A stretch of DNA of 64,000 bases, from contig NZ_JAJEKE010000017.1 in the NCBI RefSeq assembly GCF_024363565.1, positions 39,453 through 103,452 on the forward strand, given 5' to 3'. Position 1 is the first letter of the stretch; every line of letters begins with the position of its first letter. A model generated the notes under the pieces. It was not told where the DNA came from, did no database searches, and saw only the letters and a program-made list of their open reading frames with translations. The position numbers and the translations under genes were made by a program. This DNA is from Lutispora saccharofermentans (GTDB taxonomy: Bacteria; Bacillota; Clostridia; Lutisporales; Lutisporaceae). Shown in pieces: positions 34,836-44,358 of this stretch.

Positions 34836-35900
34836 TTAAGGATTATAGGTGATAAGCTTCATGTCTCCTAATCTGTTTTTATCAATATTATTGGATTCGC
34901 TTTCAGGAATAGTAACTGTATTAATATTTCCATCACTTATGTATCTCTTGTCCGGGTTTTTATCAAAATACTTGATGTAATCATATATTCCTGTACCGGC
35001 GACCAGCATTTCACTTCCTCTCACTCTGGGCAGTCTCTGAGGATTAAACTTTATGCTGACAGGCGAAGGGGCCGGATTGCTTCCGACGAGCAAAACTGCT
35101 TTATGGTTATATGCTGAACCTTCACTGCTGCCCGACACAACATATTTATAATTTTCGCCTTTAGGTGCTGCTCCATACGGAAGCGCCAGGGACTGCACCT
35201 CATAGTCGGGAAGTATTTCCTTAGTTTTTTGAACATTTTTCCCCAGAGATTTCTGGACCTCTTCAATGCTGATCTTGCCTAGATTCTCATGATTATAGCC
35301 ATGGTTCCCGATTTCGTAACCATTATTTATAAGGAACTCATACTTTTCTTTAATAAGTTCTTTTTGCCTGAAAGGGATGGGGTAATATACAAAAAAGCTT
35401 GCTGATTTGCCGAAATCAGGGTGTTCTTTGTTGAAGCTTTCAAGCAATCCCACTGCACAATTCGGATCTATTTTGTTTCCTTCACTATCTTCTATCAGAT
35501 TAAATTGATTCAATAATCCGTCATCAAAAGTTATAACTACAGGAGTATAACCTGCCTCCACATTTATCTTATTGTCTACAAAATCTCTCAGACTTATAAG
35601 CCTATAACCATTATCATAAAGAGTTTGAAGGTCTTTTCTAAAGTTTTCCGGAGTTCGTACCCATTCTGACTCTTCTTCTCCAATGCCATGATACATCAAT
35701 ATCATAACTTGTCCGTTTTCATTGGGCTTTATTTTTTCATAATCTATTTCTTCTATTTCAATATCCGGAGAAGGTTTTTCATCTATTGTTTGCCCTTCTT
35801 TTGACTCGTCCGGAGTATTGCTGGCAGGAACGCCCGGATTGGTACAGCCGATCAAGGTTATACATAAAATAAGATAAAAAATAATAGTAACTTTTTTCAT
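34836..35900 (-). CDS. Polysaccharide deacetylase-family lipoprotein
   Basis: 354 residues. Lipoprotein signal ends ITLIGCTNPG, followed by an acidic/Pro-rich linker to about residue 55. NodB-like domain: MILMYHGIGEEES, VVITFDDGLLNQFNL (catalytic Asp pair), GYEIGNHGYNHENLG (metal His) and SLALPYGAAPKG. Likely acts on peptidoglycan or exopolysaccharide outside the membrane. The acyl target and any lipid anchor role are inferred. ATG follows GGAGGG. Unrelated in sequence to PdaB nearby. Confidence 0.88.
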   Translation of the reverse strand: MKKVTIIFYLILCITLIGCTNPGVPASNTPDESKEGQTIDEKPSPDIEIEEIDYEKIKPNENGQVMILMYHGIGEEESEWVRTPENFRKDLQTLYDNGYRLISLRDFVDNKINVEAGYTPVVITFDDGLLNQFNLIEDSEGNKIDPNCAVGLLESFNKEHPDFGKSASFFVYYPIPFRQKELIKEKYEFLINNGYEIGNHGYNHENLGKISIEEVQKSLGKNVQKTKEILPDYEVQSLALPYGAAPKGENYKYVVSGSSEGSAYNHKAVLLVGSNPAPSPVSIKFNPQRLPRVRGSEMLVAGTGIYDYIKYFDKNPDKRYISDGNINTVTIPESESNNIDKNRLGDMKLITYNP

Positions 35901-36141
35901 TTTTGCCCTCCATACTCAAGCTTTACAATTATTATATCATATGAAAACCTCCAAATCGACATATTCTGCATACATTCCAAAAATTAGCTTGTGCTGCCAT
36001 TGAAAAATCAGGTTAAATTATTAATTATATGCTGCCATTAATGAATTTATACATAAAAGCAATAAGTTCTAGTATTTATTTTTCTCACCGGGGTAAATTA
36101 TTATCAGAAATAAAAATTTTTTATGTGAGGAGGACTTTAAA
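35901..36141 (+). promoter_or_regulatory. Upstream region of second SASP gene with candidate forespore promoter
   Basis: AT-rich gap. GTATT at 36072-36076 and GGGTAAATTA at 36091-36100 fit loosely the -35 (G-TATT-like) and -10 (GGnnAnAnT) elements used by forespore sigma factors F/G, 42 bases before the ATG. Given the SASP downstream this is plausible but weak. Nothing else was recognised. Confidence 0.35.
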
Positions 36142-36366
36142 ATGGCACTAGGAAGTGGAAATTATAATAAAGGATTAGAAGTACCAAATGCTCATAAAGC
36201 TTTAGATAATATGAAATATGAAATAGCAGCAGAATTGAATTTACCTGTTTATCAGGGCTCTGAGGACTACTGGGGCAATCTTTCTTCAAAAGACTGCGGC
36301 AGGGTAGGCGGCCAGATGGTTAAACGAATGATCTCTATGGCCCAAAGCCAGATGACAAATCAGTAA
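36142..36366 (+). CDS. Alpha/beta-type small acid-soluble spore protein (74 aa)
   Basis: 74 residues, ATG after GTGAGGAGG. KYEIAAELNLPVYQGSEDYWG carries the GPR-cleavage segment and SSKDCGRVGGQMVKRMISMAQSQM the second conserved block. It contains a cysteine (SKDCGRVGG) where alanine is usual. Paralogue of the 57-residue SASP 1.4 kb upstream. Confidence 0.95.
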   Translation: MALGSGNYNKGLEVPNAHKALDNMKYEIAAELNLPVYQGSEDYWGNLSSKDCGRVGGQMVKRMISMAQSQMTNQ

Positions 36367-36369
36367 ACA

Positions 36370-36413
36370 AAAATAAAAATCAGACATTTGTTTGTCTGAT
36401 TTTTATTTTTTAA
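36370..36413 (+). terminator. Terminator after second SASP gene
   Basis: AAAAATCAGACA-TTTGT-TTGTCTGATTTTT followed by ATTTTTT; can work in both directions. Confidence 0.9.
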
Positions 36414-36454
36414 TATGATATAATTATAAAGTAAAGATGGTCAGAGGTGATAGC

Positions 36455-36976
36455 ATGAATGGTAATAGCAATGAAATTGCACTTAATAAATTGATTGTGT
36501 TGTTAATTTTGAGAGAAATTGATTTGCCGATAACAACGGCACAGATTACAGACATTGTGCTGGAAAACAATCTTATTAATTATTTTGATCTGCAGCAATG
36601 CCTGCAGGAGCTGGAAGAAGCTAAAATGATTGTAAAGTTTGGAAATAGGGAAACCTATCAGAACACAGAAATGGGTTTGAAAACTATAGAGCTGTTTTTC
36701 TCCCGCATAGATGATGCTGTAATATCAAAAATCAAAGCCTATGTGTCGAAGAACAAAGAGAAAATAAGGTTAGAAACCCAAGTCCGCTCTGACTTTATCA
36801 AAAAAAGTGATACTGAATACATAGTAAATTTAAAAGTTATCGAAAAAGACATTGTATTGATAGATCTCAGCCTTAACGTAGTATCTGCAAAGCAGGCGAA
36901 ATTGATATGCAGCAATTGGGAAAATAAATATTATCAAGTCTATGATCAAATAATGGGCCTATTGATTAAGCAATGA
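36455..36976 (+). CDS. DUF4364 family protein (winged-helix-like)
   Basis: 173 residues from ATG 36455 after AGAGGTGATAGC; a start six codons upstream has no site. N-terminal half (EIALNKLIVLLILREIDLPITTAQITDIVLE..., FDLQQCLQELEEAKMIV) looks like a winged helix; C-terminal half is a small alpha/beta domain (EYIVNLKVIEKDIVLIDLSLNV, SNWENKYYQVY). DUF4364 proteins are common in Clostridia and are thought to be PadR/ArsR-like regulators, without known targets. Convergent with folC; repeat A2 lies between. Confidence 0.82.
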   Translation: MNGNSNEIALNKLIVLLILREIDLPITTAQITDIVLENNLINYFDLQQCLQELEEAKMIVKFGNRETYQNTEMGLKTIELFFSRIDDAVISKIKAYVSKNKEKIRLETQVRSDFIKKSDTEYIVNLKVIEKDIVLIDLSLNVVSAKQAKLICSNWENKYYQVYDQIMGLLIKQ

Positions 36977-36978
36977 CT

Positions 36979-37149
36979 GTTGTGCTAACTGATAACAATT
37001 GCGAATGCCCCAGGGCATCCTCTCTTGCTCCTGTGGAGCAATTCACCTTATGCTCCAGGACTAAGACTTTGTAAGCTTGCATAGGGTTGCATCAGAACTA
37101 ACAAACTCTAAGTCCCTTCACAATGCACTCTTTTATCAGTCAGGACAAC
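36979..37149 (+). repeat. Dispersed repeat family A, copy 2 (171 bp, MITE-like)
   Basis: Terminal inverted repeats GTTGTGCTAACTGATAA (36979-36995) and complement at 37133-37149. Shares the central TTTGTAAGCTTGCATAGGG and CTCTAAGTCCCTTCACAATG blocks with copy 1. This copy carries an extra small palindrome (GCTCCTGTGGAGC). Sits between the DUF4364 stop and the folC stop, starting 2 bases after one gene and ending 3 bases before the other. Confidence 0.83.
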
Positions 37150-37152
37150 AGG

Positions 37153-38454
37153 TTATTGCAGTAAAATCTTATTCAACATTTCAAAAGCTTCTCCGATCAG
37201 ATAAAGAGAACCGCATATAACAACTATAGAATTATCCTCAGAAACATCGATGGCTTTATTGATGGCCTGAGCTATAGACGGCACAGCATAAACCTCCCGG
37301 CAGAACTCTTCGGCTTCCCTAGCCAAATCAAGCGCACTAAGAGCCCTATCGCTCATAGGTTCGGTAGCGATCAGCTTCTTAGCCATTGGCGCCAGTATGC
37401 CTATACTGTCTCTATGGTTTTTGTCCCTCAGCATTCCTATAACCATAACGATATCTTTATTATAAAAATATTTTTTCAATGCTTCTGCCAAAGCCTTGAC
37501 TCCATCTTCGTTATGAGCCCCATCTATAACAATTTGCGGGTCCGAAGCTATAACAGTGAGCCGCCCCGGCCATTTAACCTTTTTTATGCCCTGCTTTATA
37601 TGCTGTTCGTTTATATGATATCCTAATTTGTCTAATTCTTCTGCTGCTCTGATAGCTACAGCCGCATTTAATAATTGATGATCTCCCAAAAGAGGCAGTT
37701 GTATATCCCTATAGCTTTTATCACCGAAGCAGTAATCCATTATTTGTCCCTTTATGCCAAAGTCCCTTTGAACGACATCTTTAGGGTCTATTTTTATCAG
37801 CATGGCCTCCTGCTTCCGGCATATCGTTTCAATAACCTTTTCAGATGCGACAAAGCTCTGAGGGTATAGTATAACTTTTTGACCTTTTTTTATTATGCCC
37901 GCCTTTTCAAAGGCGATCTTTTCTATCGTATCTCCCAAAACACTCATATGATCATAGCTTATGGAGGTGATTACTGAAATCAATGAATCCAATACGTTGG
38001 TCGCATCATATCTTCCCCCCAGACCGACTTCAATCACTCCAATATCTATATTCATATCTTTGAAATATAAAAATGCAAGGGCTGTCAAAGCTTCAAACTG
38101 AGAAGGTATTTCTTCCCCTGATTGTGCCATTTTATTAATATTATCCTTTATGATAGAAATATAAGAGGCAAAAACATCCTCCTCCATGCTCACGCCATTT
38201 ATAAGATACCTCTCCGTAATGCTATGGAGGTGAGGTGAGATATAGGTCCCTACCTCATATCCCCCTTCCCTTAATATGCTTGATAACATTGCGGTAACTG
38301 ATCCTTTTCCGTTAGTACCTGCAATATGCACCGCTTTGATTTGCTTTTCAGGATTTCCCAATAATTCCAGCAACCTCTCAATCCTGCTCAAGCCTGGATT
38401 GCAGCCACCCTTTAGATTCATATCAATATATTCTATGGCATCTTTATAATCCAT
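37153..38454 (-). CDS. folC: Folylpolyglutamate synthase/dihydrofolate synthase
   Basis: 433 residues. Adds glutamate to folates; in most bacteria also makes dihydrofolate from dihydropteroate. ATP loop HIAGTNGKGSVTAML at about 43-57, YISPHLHSITERYLING (folate loop), GVIEVGLGGRYDATN, and C-domain VIDGAHNEDGVKAL. ATG follows AAAGAGGTG. It is 16 bases after valS and is therefore co-transcribed with it, under the valine T-box. Confidence 0.95.
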   Translation of the reverse strand: MDYKDAIEYIDMNLKGGCNPGLSRIERLLELLGNPEKQIKAVHIAGTNGKGSVTAMLSSILREGGYEVGTYISPHLHSITERYLINGVSMEEDVFASYISIIKDNINKMAQSGEEIPSQFEALTALAFLYFKDMNIDIGVIEVGLGGRYDATNVLDSLISVITSISYDHMSVLGDTIEKIAFEKAGIIKKGQKVILYPQSFVASEKVIETICRKQEAMLIKIDPKDVVQRDFGIKGQIMDYCFGDKSYRDIQLPLLGDHQLLNAAVAIRAAEELDKLGYHINEQHIKQGIKKVKWPGRLTVIASDPQIVIDGAHNEDGVKALAEALKKYFYNKDIVMVIGMLRDKNHRDSIGILAPMAKKLIATEPMSDRALSALDLAREAEEFCREVYAVPSIAQAINKAIDVSEDNSIVVICGSLYLIGEAFEMLNKILLQ

Positions 38455-38469
38455 AAATATTGCACCTCT

Positions 38470-41124
38470 TTATTCCAATCCTTTTAACCTGTCAAGCACT
38501 TTTCCCATAAGCTCAGAATACTTTTTCTCTTTATCCTTTTCCTCTTCAATAACTGCTGCAGGTGCTTTAGAGAGGAATTTCTCATTGCTGAGCTTTCCCT
38601 TTACTCTTTCTAACTCCTTCTCCAGCCTTTCCTTCTCCTTGCTAAGTCTCTCTATCTCCCTTTCCTTATCGATCAAATCCTCCAAGGGAAGGAATATTTC
38701 TGCTCCTTCTATGATTATTGAAACAGCTCCGTCAGGTATATTTTCTTTTGTGGTTTTTAATATCACTTCTGAAGAGTATGCTAATTTTTGAATATAGGAC
38801 GTCCCTTCGTTCATAGCATTGATTACTTCTTCCCTGTCCGAGATTATAATGGTCTTTGATTTTCTTGAAGGCACGACATTCATCTCAGCCCTGATATTTC
38901 TTATTCCTTTTATGGCCTCCATTATTATTTCCATATTTCTCTCTTCTGCTGATGCATCAAAGGCCTCGTCATATTGGGGCCATTGGCTTATCACAATAGA
39001 ATCGGAGACTTGGGGCAAGTGCAGATATATCTCCTCAGTGATGAACGGCATAAAAGGATGCAGAAGCTTTATAGCATCTCTCAAAACATAGGCCAAAGTA
39101 GCCTGAGCTATGGCTTTGGACTCAGCATCTTCAGAATACAGTCTTGGTTTTACCAATTCTATATACCAATCGCAAAACTCAAACCATATAAAATCATAAA
39201 TTTTTTGTGCAGCTATTCCTAGCTCAAACTTTTCCATGTTTTCTGTTACTTCTCTTTTTAGCTTGTTTAACTTGCTCAAAATCCAATAGTCAGCTGTAGT
39301 AAGAGCTTCTTTAGATGAATGAAGTACATTCTCATAGTCAAAATCATCATCTATGTTCATTAACACAAATCTTGATGCATTCCATATCTTATTAGCAAAA
39401 TTGCTGAAGGCCTCTACCCTCTCCCAGAAAAATCTCATATCGTTTCCCGGAGAATTTCCGGATATAAGATTAAATCTTAATGCATCGGCTCCATGCTTCT
39501 CTATGACATCAAGAGGGTCAATGCCATTGCCGAGGGATTTGCTCATTTTTCTTCCTTCTGAGTCTCGAACAATACCGTGTATATATACATATTTAAATGG
39601 TTCTTCTTTCATATTTTCCATAGCGGAAAATATCATTCTGGCTACCCAGAAGAAAATAATATCATATCCTGTTACCAAAACACTGGTGGGATAGAAGTAC
39701 TTCAAATCTTCAGTGTTATCAGGCCATCCTAATGTAGAAAAAGGCCACAAGGCTGAGCTAAACCAAGTATCTAAAGTATCTTCATCCTGCTTTAGCTTCC
39801 CTCCGCATTTCCCACAGTTTTCCTGAGGATCCAGCGTAACCATTATTTCCCCGCAATCCGAGCAATAGTATGCGGGTATTCTATGCCCCCACCACAATTG
39901 CCTGGAAATGCACCAATCCTGGATATTTTCCATCCAATTAAAGTAGATCTTTGAAAATCTATCCGGCACAAATTTTATGGTACCATTTTTAACAACCTCA
40001 ATCGCCGGCTCTGCAAGGGGCTTCATCTTCACAAACCACTGTTTCGAGAGAATGGGCTCAACTGTAGTATTGCATCTTTGGCAATGGCCTACACTATGAT
40101 CGTGATCTTTAACAATAACGAGGAGGCCCGATCCTTCTAAATCACTGACTATTTGCTTTCTCGCAGCATATCTGTCCAAGCCGCAATACTTTCCACCCAA
40201 TTCATTTATTGTGCCATCATCATTCATTACCTTGGGCATCGGAAGCCCGTGTCTCAATCCAACCTCAAAGTCATTGGGGTCGTGTGCGGGAGTAATCTTA
40301 ACAGCACCGGTACCAAATTCCATATCCACATATTCATCCGCAATGACCGGTATTTCCTTATTTAAAAGCGGAAGAATGACAGTCCTGCCTATCAGGTGCT
40401 TATATCTTTCATCTTCCGGATGGACAGCCACTGCAGTGTCACCCAGCATAGTTTCCGGCCTGGTTGTTGCAATCTCAATAAAATCATCCGAATCTTTTAC
40501 CTGATATTTAATATGCCAGAAATGACCCTTTTCATCTTCATAAATTGTTTCGATATCTGATATTGAAGTTTTGCAGCTGGGGCACCAATTAATGATCCTT
40601 TCCCCTCTATAGACCAAGCCTTTTTCATAAAGACTCATAAACACCTTAGATACTGCTTTAGAACAGCCTTCGTCCAGGGTGAATCTCTCTCTGGTCCAGT
40701 CACAGGAACAACCTAGCTTTTTCAGCTGATTTATGATTCTTCCGCCATATTCCGCCTTCCAGTCCCAGGCTTTTTTCAAGAAAGCTTCTCTTCCCAGATC
40801 ATATTTTGTTTTGCCTTCTTTAGCAAGCGCATCAACAATTTTAGCTTCTGTTGCGATGCTGGCATGGTCTGTTCCCGGCAACCAGAGGGTTGAATAGCCT
40901 TGCATCCTTCTCCACCTGATCAATATATCTTGAATTGTATTGTCAAGAGCATGGCCCATATGAAGCTGCCCTGTAATATTTGGTGGCGGAATTACTATTG
41001 TATAAGGCTCCTTGCTATAATCTACCTCCGGTGTGAAATATCCATTCTCAGTCCACATTTTATAGAGTTTTTCTTCAACCTGCTTGGGATCATAAGCTTT
41101 GTTAAGATTTTTTGCATCTTCCAT
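38470..41124 (-). CDS. valS: Valyl-tRNA synthetase
   Basis: 884 residues from ATG 41124, preceded by GGAGGCGATTATA. The frame is open for 37 more codons, but that part is repeat element A3. Class I synthetase: HMGH motif in [22 protein letters not shown] in [11 protein letters not shown], an editing (CP1) domain about 180-330 with [15 protein letters not shown], and a C-terminal coiled coil (about 815-884, [18 protein letters not shown]) typical of ValRS. Two cysteine pairs (CSDCGEIM...CGKCGG) suggest a zinc-binding insertion. Regulated by a T-box upstream; repeat A3 lies in its 5' untranslated region. Confidence 0.97.
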   Translation of the reverse strand: MEDAKNLNKAYDPKQVEEKLYKMWTENGYFTPEVDYSKEPYTIVIPPPNITGQLHMGHALDNTIQDILIRWRRMQGYSTLWLPGTDHASIATEAKIVDALAKEGKTKYDLGREAFLKKAWDWKAEYGGRIINQLKKLGCSCDWTRERFTLDEGCSKAVSKVFMSLYEKGLVYRGERIINWCPSCKTSISDIETIYEDEKGHFWHIKYQVKDSDDFIEIATTRPETMLGDTAVAVHPEDERYKHLIGRTVILPLLNKEIPVIADEYVDMEFGTGAVKITPAHDPNDFEVGLRHGLPMPKVMNDDGTINELGGKYCGLDRYAARKQIVSDLEGSGLLVIVKDHDHSVGHCQRCNTTVEPILSKQWFVKMKPLAEPAIEVVKNGTIKFVPDRFSKIYFNWMENIQDWCISRQLWWGHRIPAYYCSDCGEIMVTLDPQENCGKCGGKLKQDEDTLDTWFSSALWPFSTLGWPDNTEDLKYFYPTSVLVTGYDIIFFWVARMIFSAMENMKEEPFKYVYIHGIVRDSEGRKMSKSLGNGIDPLDVIEKHGADALRFNLISGNSPGNDMRFFWERVEAFSNFANKIWNASRFVLMNIDDDFDYENVLHSSKEALTTADYWILSKLNKLKREVTENMEKFELGIAAQKIYDFIWFEFCDWYIELVKPRLYSEDAESKAIAQATLAYVLRDAIKLLHPFMPFITEEIYLHLPQVSDSIVISQWPQYDEAFDASAEERNMEIIMEAIKGIRNIRAEMNVVPSRKSKTIIISDREEVINAMNEGTSYIQKLAYSSEVILKTTKENIPDGAVSIIIEGAEIFLPLEDLIDKEREIERLSKEKERLEKELERVKGKLSNEKFLSKAPAAVIEEEKDKEKKYSELMGKVLDRLKGLE

Positions 41125-41154
41125 TATAATCGCCTCCATCTTTATTGAATCCTT

Positions 41155-41328
41155 GTTGTAGTGACTGATAACGACTACAAAAGTTGCGAGACTAAGACTT
41201 TGTAAGCTTGCATAGGGTTGCGTCAAAACTAACAAACTCTAAGCCCCTTCACATTGAACGAGACTTCATTCAGCGGGGTTTCAACTCCACTGAATGTTAG
41301 TTCAGTGCTGCACTCTTATATCACTGTG
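41155..41328 (+). repeat. Dispersed repeat family A, copy 3, inside the valS leader
   Basis: Left end GTTGTAGTGACTGATAA at 41155; conserved core TTTGTAAGCTTGCATAGGG and CTCTAAGCCCCTTCACA. The right end is diverged (CACTCTTATATCACTG rather than CACTCTTTTATCAGTC), and an extra palindrome (ATTCAGCGGGG...CCACTGAAT) is inserted near it. It lies between the T-box terminator (41340) and the valS ribosome binding site, so it is transcribed in the valS mRNA. Confidence 0.8.
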
Positions 41329-41330
41329 AA

Positions 41331-41572
41331 AATAAAAAACCCTCCATCCCAATAAAAGGACGAAGGGTAAATTCGCGGTACCACCTTAATTCCGGCCAAC
41401 ACCGGCTCTCTTCACTATAACGGGCAGGCCCGTCTGCATCTACTGAGATTCGATACAGGAGCTCCAAAGCTACCTTCAGCGAAACCATGCCTTGAATACC
41501 TCTCACCCTTGGATATCCTTCTCTTAAAAGGTGATTATCGCCTACTCCTCTTCTTCACAGCTTTTATATTAG
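41331..41572 (-). promoter_or_regulatory. T-box riboswitch, valine (GTA specifier), controlling valS-folC
   Basis: T-box core AAGGTGGTACCGCG reads leftward at 41387-41374. The terminator is CCCTTCGTCC...GGGATGGAGGG (41367-41340) followed by TTTTTTATTTT. In stem I, GAAGGTAGC places GTA, followed by G, as specifier. A tRNA-Val(TAC), reading GUA, is encoded in the tRNA operon of this window. Confidence 0.92.
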
Positions 41573-41609
41573 ATAAACATTATCAGCGTTTAGCTATCGG
41601 ATAATCTTA

Positions 41610-41638
41610 TTTATAGCATTTACTCAAAGCTTTGTCAA
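41610..41638 (-). promoter_or_regulatory. Sigma-A promoter of valS-folC
   Basis: TTGACA at 41638-41633, 17-base spacer, TATAAA at 41615-41610, reading leftward into the T-box. Confidence 0.85.
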
Positions 41639-41657
41639 TATGCTTCACAATTTTTTT

Positions 41658-42176
41658 CTAAATCGTGCCTTTTATCGATACAAAACGATAAAAATATATA
41701 AACAAGGATATGAGATTCAAAATGACAAATATGTTCATGAAAAGCGTGCCTATCGAAAGGTCAAGCATTATAGCAAACCCGGATATATAAAACATGGCTG
41801 TGGACACCTTTCCATATACATTAGCCGGTATCACCACTTCCTTATTATAAAAAAGGAAATATGCCCCTAATATCATGAACAGCTCTTTTAATGCCATTAT
41901 AACCAAAATCCAAAAGCTTATCTTATTATTCAACGAGAAAATGCTTAGAACAGAGATCAGCATCAGCTTATCTGCCAGAGGATCTAAAACTGTGCCTATC
42001 TTTGTTATCATATTATATTTTCTTGCTATATATCCGTCCATAATGTCAGTTATAGCAGAAAAAATAAAAATAGAAAAGGCTATTGTTCCACCGTTTCTCG
42101 GAACATATAAGTAACTGTAAATCATGAGCGGTACTAAGCCAATCCTTATGGCTGTCAGCATATTTGGTGTAATCAT
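41658..42176 (-). CDS. pgsA: CDP-diacylglycerol-glycerol-3-phosphate 3-phosphatidyltransferase
   Basis: 172 residues from ATG 42176, 8 bases after GGGAG; an ATG 16 codons upstream is less likely. Membrane enzyme committing CDP-diacylglycerol to phosphatidylglycerol. The CDP-alcohol phosphotransferase motif is intact: DGYIARKYNMITKIGTVLDPLADK (D-G-x2-A-R-x8-G-x3-D-x3-D, about residues 46-69). Five or so membrane helices. Begins MITPNMLTAIRIGLVPL, typical for PgsA. Its 3' end abuts the valS promoter. Confidence 0.93.
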   Translation of the reverse strand: MITPNMLTAIRIGLVPLMIYSYLYVPRNGGTIAFSIFIFSAITDIMDGYIARKYNMITKIGTVLDPLADKLMLISVLSIFSLNNKISFWILVIMALKELFMILGAYFLFYNKEVVIPANVYGKVSTAMFYISGFAIMLDLSIGTLFMNIFVILNLISLFIYFYRFVSIKGTI

Positions 42177-42370
42177 AGCCTCAACTCCCATCATGACAAT
42201 TTTTCTTAAATATATTTTTTCCACTAAGAATTACTTTATTAAATCTCTTATTTACATTATATGCATTTTTGTTCTTAAAGCCCATTAAAGTCCTTTATTT
42301 CATAAACAAGCACAATCAAAAATTCTGGGAATAAACTGTAAATGATAAATATATTCTTGGAGGTGATTTC

Positions 42371-43375
42371 ATGAAAATTTACGGTAAATTATTGTGTTTC
42401 ATCATGATTCTTACAATCATTGCTTCACTGTTCAGCGGCTGCAGCAAAAGTGAATTGACTACTATCCGCCTCAATGAAGTCGTCCGCTCAATATTCTATA
42501 CACCTCAATATGTAGCAATAAGCAAAGGTTTTTTTGAGGAACAGGGAATAAAGATTGATTTAACCACAGGTCAAGGTGCTGATAAGACTATGACAGCCTT
42601 ATTGTCCGATCAGTGCGATATTGGCTTTGCAGGACCTGAGTCGTGTATATACGTTTATAATCAGGGTAAGGAAGATCATGCTGTGATATTTGCTCAGCTA
42701 ACAAAATGTGACGGATCATTTTTAGTAGCTAGAGAACCGGATCCTAATTTCAACTGGAAAAAGACTGCAGGAAAGACGATTATAGGAGGCAGACCCGGCG
42801 GAGTGCCTGAAATGACCCTGGAATATGTATTAAAAAAGAACGGAGTGGTGCCCGGAAAGGATGTAAATGTTATCACAAATCTCCAATTCACGGCTACTGC
42901 AGGCGCTTTTAAAGGCGGAACAGGTGATTATGTCGCACTTTTTGAGCCTACGGCCTCAATGCTGGAAAAAGAAAAAGCAGGCAGTATAGTAGCTTCCATA
43001 GGCAAGGACAGCGGCTTGATCTCCTATACTGCATATTTTGCTAAAAAAAGCTATATAGAAAAAAATCCTGATATCATTCAGCGTTTCACCAATGCGCTAT
43101 ATAAAGGACAGCTATGGGTACAAAATAATAAAGCAGAGGACATCGCAAAAGAATTGAAGCCCTTCTTCCCGGATGCCGACGATGAAATTCTCGCAACAGT
43201 TGTAAACAGATACAAAGAAATAGATGCTTGGAACGACAAGCCTATTTCTATTCCTGAGTCTTTTGAAAGGCTTCAGGAGGTAATGGTAACTGCCGGCGAG
43301 CTTGATAAAAGAGTAGAATATGATGCATTATTCAATGACAAATTTGCTGAAGAAGCGGTCAAAAAAATAAAATAA
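42371..43375 (+). CDS. NMT1/SsuA-like substrate-binding lipoprotein
   Basis: 334 residues. Lipoprotein signal ends ASLFSGC. The mature protein begins with TIRLNEVVRSIFYTPQYVAISKGFFEEQGIKI, the start of NMT1/THI5-like and sulfonate/nitrate-binding proteins, followed by TGQGADKTMTALLSDQCDIGFAGPE. ATG after TTGGAGGTG. Receptor for the ABC importer encoded next. Candidates are pyrimidine thiamin precursors, taurine/sulfonates or similar small molecules; the sequence does not decide. No TPP riboswitch was seen upstream. Confidence 0.88.
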   Translation: MKIYGKLLCFIMILTIIASLFSGCSKSELTTIRLNEVVRSIFYTPQYVAISKGFFEEQGIKIDLTTGQGADKTMTALLSDQCDIGFAGPESCIYVYNQGKEDHAVIFAQLTKCDGSFLVAREPDPNFNWKKTAGKTIIGGRPGGVPEMTLEYVLKKNGVVPGKDVNVITNLQFTATAGAFKGGTGDYVALFEPTASMLEKEKAGSIVASIGKDSGLISYTAYFAKKSYIEKNPDIIQRFTNALYKGQLWVQNNKAEDIAKELKPFFPDADDEILATVVNRYKEIDAWNDKPISIPESFERLQEVMVTAGELDKRVEYDALFNDKFAEEAVKKIK

Positions 43376-43590
43376 ACTGTAACATTTTAATGCTTCTATA
43401 AATAATATGTTATTGGGACAAGAGATTTGTCCCAATAAACCCCAATACCATATGGCCTCCTGATTATGAGGATAGCATTATGATAAAACATTTTGCTGTC
43501 CTCGTTATATTTCACGGAATCATTATTTAATCACTTTTAAAGCTTATTTGAATATTATGAAGTGATAGATGTTTTCAAAGGGGTGGTTAA

Positions 43591-44358
43591 ATGGAAAAGG
43601 TAGTTGAGATTATTGATGTTTCTATGAACTACCATACCCTTGACGGAGAAACTAACGCGATACAAAAGCTTAACCTGGAGATTTCAAACGGAGAGTTTGT
43701 AAGTATAGTTGGGCCTAGCGGATGCGGAAAATCCACTCTATTGTCATTGATCTCTGGCATACTCAGGCCCTCAGCCGGTAAAATATTAGTAAATGGCAAG
43801 GAAGTTCAAGGCCCATCAGCCAGTGTAGGATACATGCTTCAGAAAGATCATCTGTTCGAATGGAGAACGATTGCGAAAAATATTACTATAGGGCTGGAGA
43901 TACAAGGTAAATTAAACAAAGAAACGCAAGCCTCTATAGAAAAACTGTTAAAAGAATATGGCTTATACGAATTTAGAAACCATTATCCGAGGCAGCTATC
44001 AGGAGGTATGAGACAAAGAGCGGCCCTGATAAGAACTCTTGCAACCAAGCCGGATATACTTTTATTGGATGAACCCTTTTCTGCTTTAGATTATCAGACA
44101 AGAATAGCAATTTCTGAAGAGGTATGGCTGATCTTAAAAAAAGAAAGAAAAACTGCAATACTTGTAACCCATGATCTTGCCGAAGCCATAAGCATGAGCG
44201 ATAGAATAATAGTGCTCAGCAAAAGGCCCGCAGAGATAAAGTCTATACATGAAATCAGTTTAACCTGCAGCAATAAAACTCCCATAACCTGCCGAGAGGC
44301 TCCTGAATTCAGGTTCTATTTCAATACCATATGGAAGGAGCTGGATGTGCATGTATGA
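43591..44358 (+). CDS. ABC transporter ATPase, SsuB/TauB/ThiZ-like
   Basis: 255 residues. Walker A GPSGCGKST (about 37-45), Q loop MLQKDHLFEWRT, signature LSGGMRQRAALIRTL, Walker B ILLLDEPFSALD, and switch His in LVTHDLAEA. The WRT after the Q loop and the overall length place it in the nitrate/sulfonate/taurine/HMP class. The 215-base gap before it has no recognisable gene; only a weak GAGGATAGCATTATG/CATAAT..TGTCCTC-like pairing was noted. Overlaps the permease start. Confidence 0.93.
   Translation: MEKVVEIIDVSMNYHTLDGETNAIQKLNLEISNGEFVSIVGPSGCGKSTLLSLISGILRPSAGKILVNGKEVQGPSASVGYMLQKDHLFEWRTIAKNITIGLEIQGKLNKETQASIEKLLKEYGLYEFRNHYPRQLSGGMRQRAALIRTLATKPDILLLDEPFSALDYQTRIAISEEVWLILKKERKTAILVTHDLAEAISMSDRIIVLSKRPAEIKSIHEISLTCSNKTPITCREAPEFRFYFNTIWKELDVHV

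Noticed and set aside
41125..41235. 37-codon N-terminal extension of valS
   Set aside because: The extension is repeat A3 and leader sequence. The ATG at 41124 has the ribosome binding site and starts the conserved ValRS sequence.
41321..41506. ORF of 61 codons over the valS T-box
   Set aside because: Overlaps the T-box stem I and terminator; no homology or ribosome binding site.
42225..42370. Possible TPP riboswitch before the NMT1-type importer
   Set aside because: No CUGAGA or ACCUGA core elements were found; therefore a thiamin-precursor role is not asserted.
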